Source: an uncultured bacterium
GTDB taxonomy: Bacteria > Planctomycetota > UBA1135 > UBA2386
Direction: 5' to 3'
Length of the DNA stretch: 9,828 bases
NCBI GenBank assembly: GCA_938003515.1
Contig: CALKYL010000206.1
Span: 1 to 9,828, forward strand
This document shows, piece after piece, positions 8,201 through 9,828 of the stretch. Position 1 is the first letter of the stretch, and each line of letters opens with the position of its first letter. The notes under the pieces were generated by a model that was given only the letters and a program-made list of their open reading frames with translations, did no database searches and was not told where the DNA came from. The translations under genes were made by a program, and so were the position numbers.

Positions 8201-8476
8201 GACGGCCCGCTGCAGGCCCTGCGCACCAGCACGATCGGCGCGGCGATCAGCCCCGACGGCACGCGGCTCGCGACGGCCGGCTCCGACCACGCGGTGCGCC
8301 TGTGGGACACGCGCACGATGCGCGAGCTGCTCGTGCTGGGCGACCTCGTCTACGGCCCGACCGACGTCTACTTCGTGGACGGGGGCCGGCGTCTCGTGGC
8401 CCTCGCGCACCGCTGGGACGCCCCGAGCTACGTCTACGTCTGGACGGCGCCGGACGAGGTGCCGCGGCAGCGCTGA
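5225..8476 (+). CDS. Transmembrane Ser/Thr protein kinase with 14 WD40-like repeats
   Basis: A complete 1083-residue protein that should phosphorylate Ser/Thr on target proteins. The kinase domain (about 78-375) has GQGGFGTVYLA (88-98), the ATP-binding Lys in VALK (K111), a C-helix Glu (likely E129), HRDVKPSN with catalytic D204, DFG (225-227), GTPGYMSPEQ (250-259) and DVYALG (270-275), so it looks active. T243 and T251 are possible activation-loop sites. One membrane helix follows (401-422), then a charged helix (424-447) and GWEWRHL (484-490), a mark of this planctomycete family. Residues 500-1079 hold 14 strands ending in Trp or similar (W530, W571, W702, W745, W787, W828, W907, W947, W989, W1027, W1073 and weaker ones), spaced about 41 residues: two propellers, predicted outside the membrane. 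An in-frame TGA at 5213-5215 makes ATG 5225 the first possible start. The sigma gene is divergent and a secreted-protein gene lies downstream. The phosphorylation target is unknown; the neighbouring sigma factor is one candidate. Confidence 0.93.
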   Translation: MAAPADSHDLPAALEGRLYDVWFDGDPGSRPGRLDALCRDNPRHAAALRARADVLTRSDDLFGRVREQLEAPAPSERIGHFVIHRVLGQGGFGTVYLAEQQEPVRRTVALKVLRPGRVDARALSRFEGERHALARLQHANIARIFDAGVTAEGLHYFAMEFVDGKPVTTWCDAAGMDVDARLRVFAAVCAAIQHAHQRGVVHRDVKPSNVLVFDEDGRPRPKVIDFGVAKLLAAEDTDGPALTREGAQVGTPGYMSPEQANGEPVDTRSDVYALGVLLCELMTGQLPFPRDRLRGGSAAMARMLAEEDPARPSELLHAGASGAADVARRRGTSAVALRRRLRTDLDWVVLKAIARRPDDRYPSVAALADDVERHLRREPVSVRERVASYWLRKFVARHRLGVGIAASALVAVVVAIAGLAWALDVVDAARREAVDQGDEASRQRDAAVASSYAASMTAAQLAMQTGDVRTALAHLDAADPASRGWEWRHLAADVEHASKAVAVEALLMDVAWIDDDRFLGFEDYGAIGVWSVGSGEREHTLADWSGTYRANALDRDRGAVAIANDRTVGLWSYLDGRHQRDVLTVDRNVTAIAWSPSRRLIAAGSKPEGTSLYGRVDVVAVDGGSGAAGPWAFDAGVTALAFVGDDELVVGFADGTIRRVDATSGETRAELRGHSDWIDDLLVDGAHDRLYSASVDTAVGVWDLSTGRLRAMLPGQMRMRALALSPDGLTVYANGGWDDCRVQAWDTRTLQLVGRFHGHRSGSTGMALDPKGERLLTSSRDMTWRLWAAQPPQSRRRLAAGRDARSLSASPDGARFAAAAQDGTITVWHAHTLDVALCIEAEERWAGSAIGRDRVYVAGGSSVAAFAIADGRRLAEGPTGDRYVERLAIDPAERWLVGGHGDRVLVWSLPTLELQHVLELSCGTGRALHDPESGRFVVGSAESTLRWLDPGTGAIDRTLRLAEEDVIVGGLARREDLFVAGLFLGQLRWRRGDGPLQALRTSTIGAAISPDGTRLATAGSDHAVRLWDTRTMRELLVLGDLVYGPTDVYFVDGGRRLVALAHRWDAPSYVYVWTAPDEVPRQR

Positions 8477-8516
8477 CGCCTCGCGGGAAGGCGTGCGTGC
8501 CCCGGCTTCCCGGCAC
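8476..8516 (+). terminator. Two tandem hairpins just after the kinase stop codon
   Basis: The first stem is ACGCCT (8476-8481) with AGGCGT (8489-8494), 6 bp perfect, loop of 7. The second is GTGC (8497-8500) plus CGG (8503-8505) with CCG (8510-8512) plus GCAC (8513-8516), loop CTTC, with a two-base bulge on the left. They directly follow the kinase TGA, the right place to end or protect the transcript. No T-run follows either stem, and high GC makes chance stems common, so this is moderate support only. Confidence 0.4.
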
Positions 8517-8653
8517 CCCGTCCGGCCCGGGCGCCGTCTCCTCGGACCGACGCGGCCTCCGGCCGGTGCGCGGCGAGCCGCCGTCCTGCAGAGGATTTCG
8601 GGCCGCGCGCGTGCGCAACGCCGCCTCCTGCCTCTAGAGCCGCAGCTCGTTCC
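8517..8653. other. Rest of the gap between the kinase and the last gene
   Basis: No gene is supported here. There is a small stem CGGCC-TCC-GGCCG at 8553-8565 and a CTCTAGAG palindrome at 8632-8639, 26 bp before the last gene's ATG. The T/A-richer patch around the palindrome might belong to a promoter, but no -35/-10 pair can be assigned with confidence. Confidence 0.3.
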
Positions 8654-8662
8654 AAAGGAGGG
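8654..8662 (+). promoter_or_regulatory. Strong Shine-Dalgarno site for the last gene
   Basis: AAAGGAGGG lies just before the ATG at 8666, with four bases between GGAGG and the start codon. It fixes the start, and it is the only strong ribosome binding site in the window; the other three visible starts lack one. Confidence 0.85.
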
Positions 8663-8665
8663 ACG

Positions 8666-9828
8666 ATGAAACTCCGCTCACTGTCTCTGATCGCGGCGAC
8701 GTGGCTCGCCGCTCCCGTCGTCGGCCAGGCTCCCGACCTCTTGCTGACGTTCTCCTCGGCGGCGCCCGAGTTCTCGCTCTCGGGCAGCGGCGGCACCGTG
8801 CTGCAGGCGCTGCGGCCGAACGAGATCCACTACCTCGAGTGGTCGACGATGCCGTGTGCCGTGGCGTCCACCGAGAAGGTGGCGCCGCGCACGGCCTTCC
8901 ACGTCATGGCCGGCGACGAGGACGCCGACGGCTTCTACTGGAACCCGGCGCTCTTCGGCGCGATCGACGCCCTCTACGTCGGCCCGTCGACGGCGGGCGT
9001 GCCGAACAACGGCAACGCGCGCGACGTGTTCTGGTCGCCGGCGACGCCGATCGGCACCAACGTCAGCGCGCTGCCGCTGCGGCCGGGCGACGTCGGCCGC
9101 ATCCGCAACCTGCCGACCGACGGGCAGGTCGAGTACTTCATGCGGCAGGAGGAGTTCAACATCGCGCTCGGGCTGCCGCCGGCGACCCCGATCGACGTCG
9201 ACGCCGTCGCGGGCGATCCGACCTACGGGGTCCTGTTCTCGCTCGACCAGGACATCCTGGCGAATCCCCTGTGCGGGTCGGTCCTGGTGCGCGACGGCGA
9301 CGTCCTGATCGTGCCGCCGTGGGCGATCACCTGGACGCCGGACATGCGCGTGCAGTCGGTGTGGCCGCAGAGCGCCGTGGTCGCATACGACGAAGCGCAG
9401 ATGGACGCGTTCGTGCTGAGCGCCGGGGTCACCGACGCGACCGGCGCGTGCGTGACCGCGGCCGTCGACACCGAGTCGATCGAGATCGACTGGAGCCAGC
9501 CGCCGTCGGCGGCGGCCGTGCTGTGCAGCGGCGTCGCCGTGCCGCTGCCCGAGCTGATCTTCGCGACCGAGACGATGACCGGCGCGAGCCTGTGCACGAC
9601 CGCGTTCTTCGGCCAGATCTGGACGGGTCCCTGCGGTCCGACCGGCACGTCGTGCGGCTTCGGGCCGACGTTCGGCCCGCAGCTCGGCATCCAGGCGGCC
9701 TCGACGTCGCTCGGCGCGCCGAGCTGGGTCAACGGCCTCGCGTTCGCGCGCACGTGCCGCTACGTGCTCGAGCCGCAGCAGCACGTGCTGACCGTGCCGC
9801 CGGGGGGGCTGCCGGCGGGCGCCAGCGG
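8666..9828 (+). CDS. Secreted protein of unknown function (3' partial)
   Basis: The frame from ATG 8666 is open to the window end (387 residues, no stop reached). Residues 1-20 form a signal peptide: basic MKLR, hydrophobic LSLIAATWLAAPVV, likely cut after G20. The mature part is acidic to neutral and beta-rich, with LLLTFSSAAPEFSLSGSGG (25-43), a DxDxDG-type acidic loop at 84-89 (DEDADG) followed by FYWNPALFG, RPGDVGRIRN (139-148), VEYFMRQEE (155-163) and DVDAVAGDP (177-185). Eight Cys are visible (64, 203, 262, 287, 310, 323, 330, 364), crowded towards the C-terminus, which suggests disulfides outside the cytoplasm. Two acidic stretches could bind calcium. I do not recognise the family and assign no function. 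The strong SD and signal peptide set the start. The opposite strand also holds a long open frame over most of this region, but it reads as Arg-rich shadow text. The gene follows the WD40 kinase by 189 bp, separated by possible terminator hairpins, so it is probably transcribed from its own promoter. Confidence 0.85.
   Translation, partial: MKLRSLSLIAATWLAAPVVGQAPDLLLTFSSAAPEFSLSGSGGTVLQALRPNEIHYLEWSTMPCAVASTEKVAPRTAFHVMAGDEDADGFYWNPALFGAIDALYVGPSTAGVPNNGNARDVFWSPATPIGTNVSALPLRPGDVGRIRNLPTDGQVEYFMRQEEFNIALGLPPATPIDVDAVAGDPTYGVLFSLDQDILANPLCGSVLVRDGDVLIVPPWAITWTPDMRVQSVWPQSAVVAYDEAQMDAFVLSAGVTDATGACVTAAVDTESIEIDWSQPPSAAAVLCSGVAVPLPELIFATETMTGASLCTTAFFGQIWTGPCGPTGTSCGFGPTFGPQLGIQAASTSLGAPSWVNGLAFARTCRYVLEPQQHVLTVPPGGLPAGAS

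Noticed and set aside
5207..8410. A 1067-residue open frame on the - strand, antisense to the kinase
   Set aside because: It mirrors the kinase gene base for base, has Arg/Val/Gly/His-rich low-complexity text and no domain I can recognise; long antisense frames are expected at this GC content.
8632..8639. CTCTAGAG palindrome as an operator
   Set aside because: A single 8-bp palindrome with no second copy in the window; too little to support a binding site.
8678..9784. A 368-residue open frame on the - strand over the last gene
   Set aside because: The + frame has a signal peptide, a perfect SD and balanced composition; the - frame is Arg-rich shadow text with no motif.
1..9828. Mobile elements, CRISPR arrays, tRNA/rRNA genes, toxin-antitoxin or defence genes
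   Set aside because: Looked for on both strands; no transposase or integrase motifs, terminal or spaced direct repeats, tRNA-like cloverleafs or recognisable defence domains were seen.

Overview
The window is a high-GC bacterial chromosome segment, almost fully coding, with a G/C-rich third codon position throughout. The gene types point to Planctomycetota: two very large Ser/Thr-kinase-family proteins (one with a TPR tail, one with a transmembrane segment and a WD40 tail), a short ECF-type sigma factor divergent from one kinase, and two large secreted proteins of kinds usual in that phylum. Myxococcota or Acidobacteriota cannot be fully excluded from gene content alone. I see no tRNA, rRNA, insertion sequence, CRISPR array, phage or defence gene.

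Layout, left to right. (1) 3-2045, + strand: the C-terminal 680 residues of a large TPR protein whose start lies outside the window. Its linker and repeats resemble the sensor half of planctomycete Ser/Thr kinases. (2) 2207-4523, + strand: a secreted protein with a signal peptide, a conserved N-terminal region, seven propeller-like repeats and a C-terminal beta-rich domain. Its reading frame is broken by a one-base shift near 2543-2571, so the signal peptide and the body lie in different frames. (3) 4521-4557: a nested hairpin between two convergent genes that contains both stop codons. (4) 4555-5163, - strand: a 202-residue ECF-like sigma factor. (5) 5164-5224: a 61-bp divergent promoter region. 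(6) 5225-8476, + strand: a complete 1083-residue transmembrane Ser/Thr kinase with an apparently intact catalytic core and 14 WD40-like repeats, which is enough for two seven-bladed propellers. (7) 8477-8665: a 189-bp gap with two tandem hairpins at its start and a strong Shine-Dalgarno at its end. (8) 8666 to the window end, + strand: a secreted protein of unknown function, cut by the edge.

How the genes may work together (inference): the sigma factor and the WD40 kinase share a divergent control region and probably form one signalling unit, in which a kinase with an outward-facing sensor domain controls or is controlled by a partner sigma factor. In both halves of the window a large kinase-family gene is followed on the same strand, after 160-190 bp, by a gene for an exported protein. 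That suggests, without proving it, that the exported proteins are outputs or sensed partners. I found no clearly undescribed system. The most unusual items are the double-propeller kinase/sigma pair, the split secreted gene and the hairpin carrying two stop codons.
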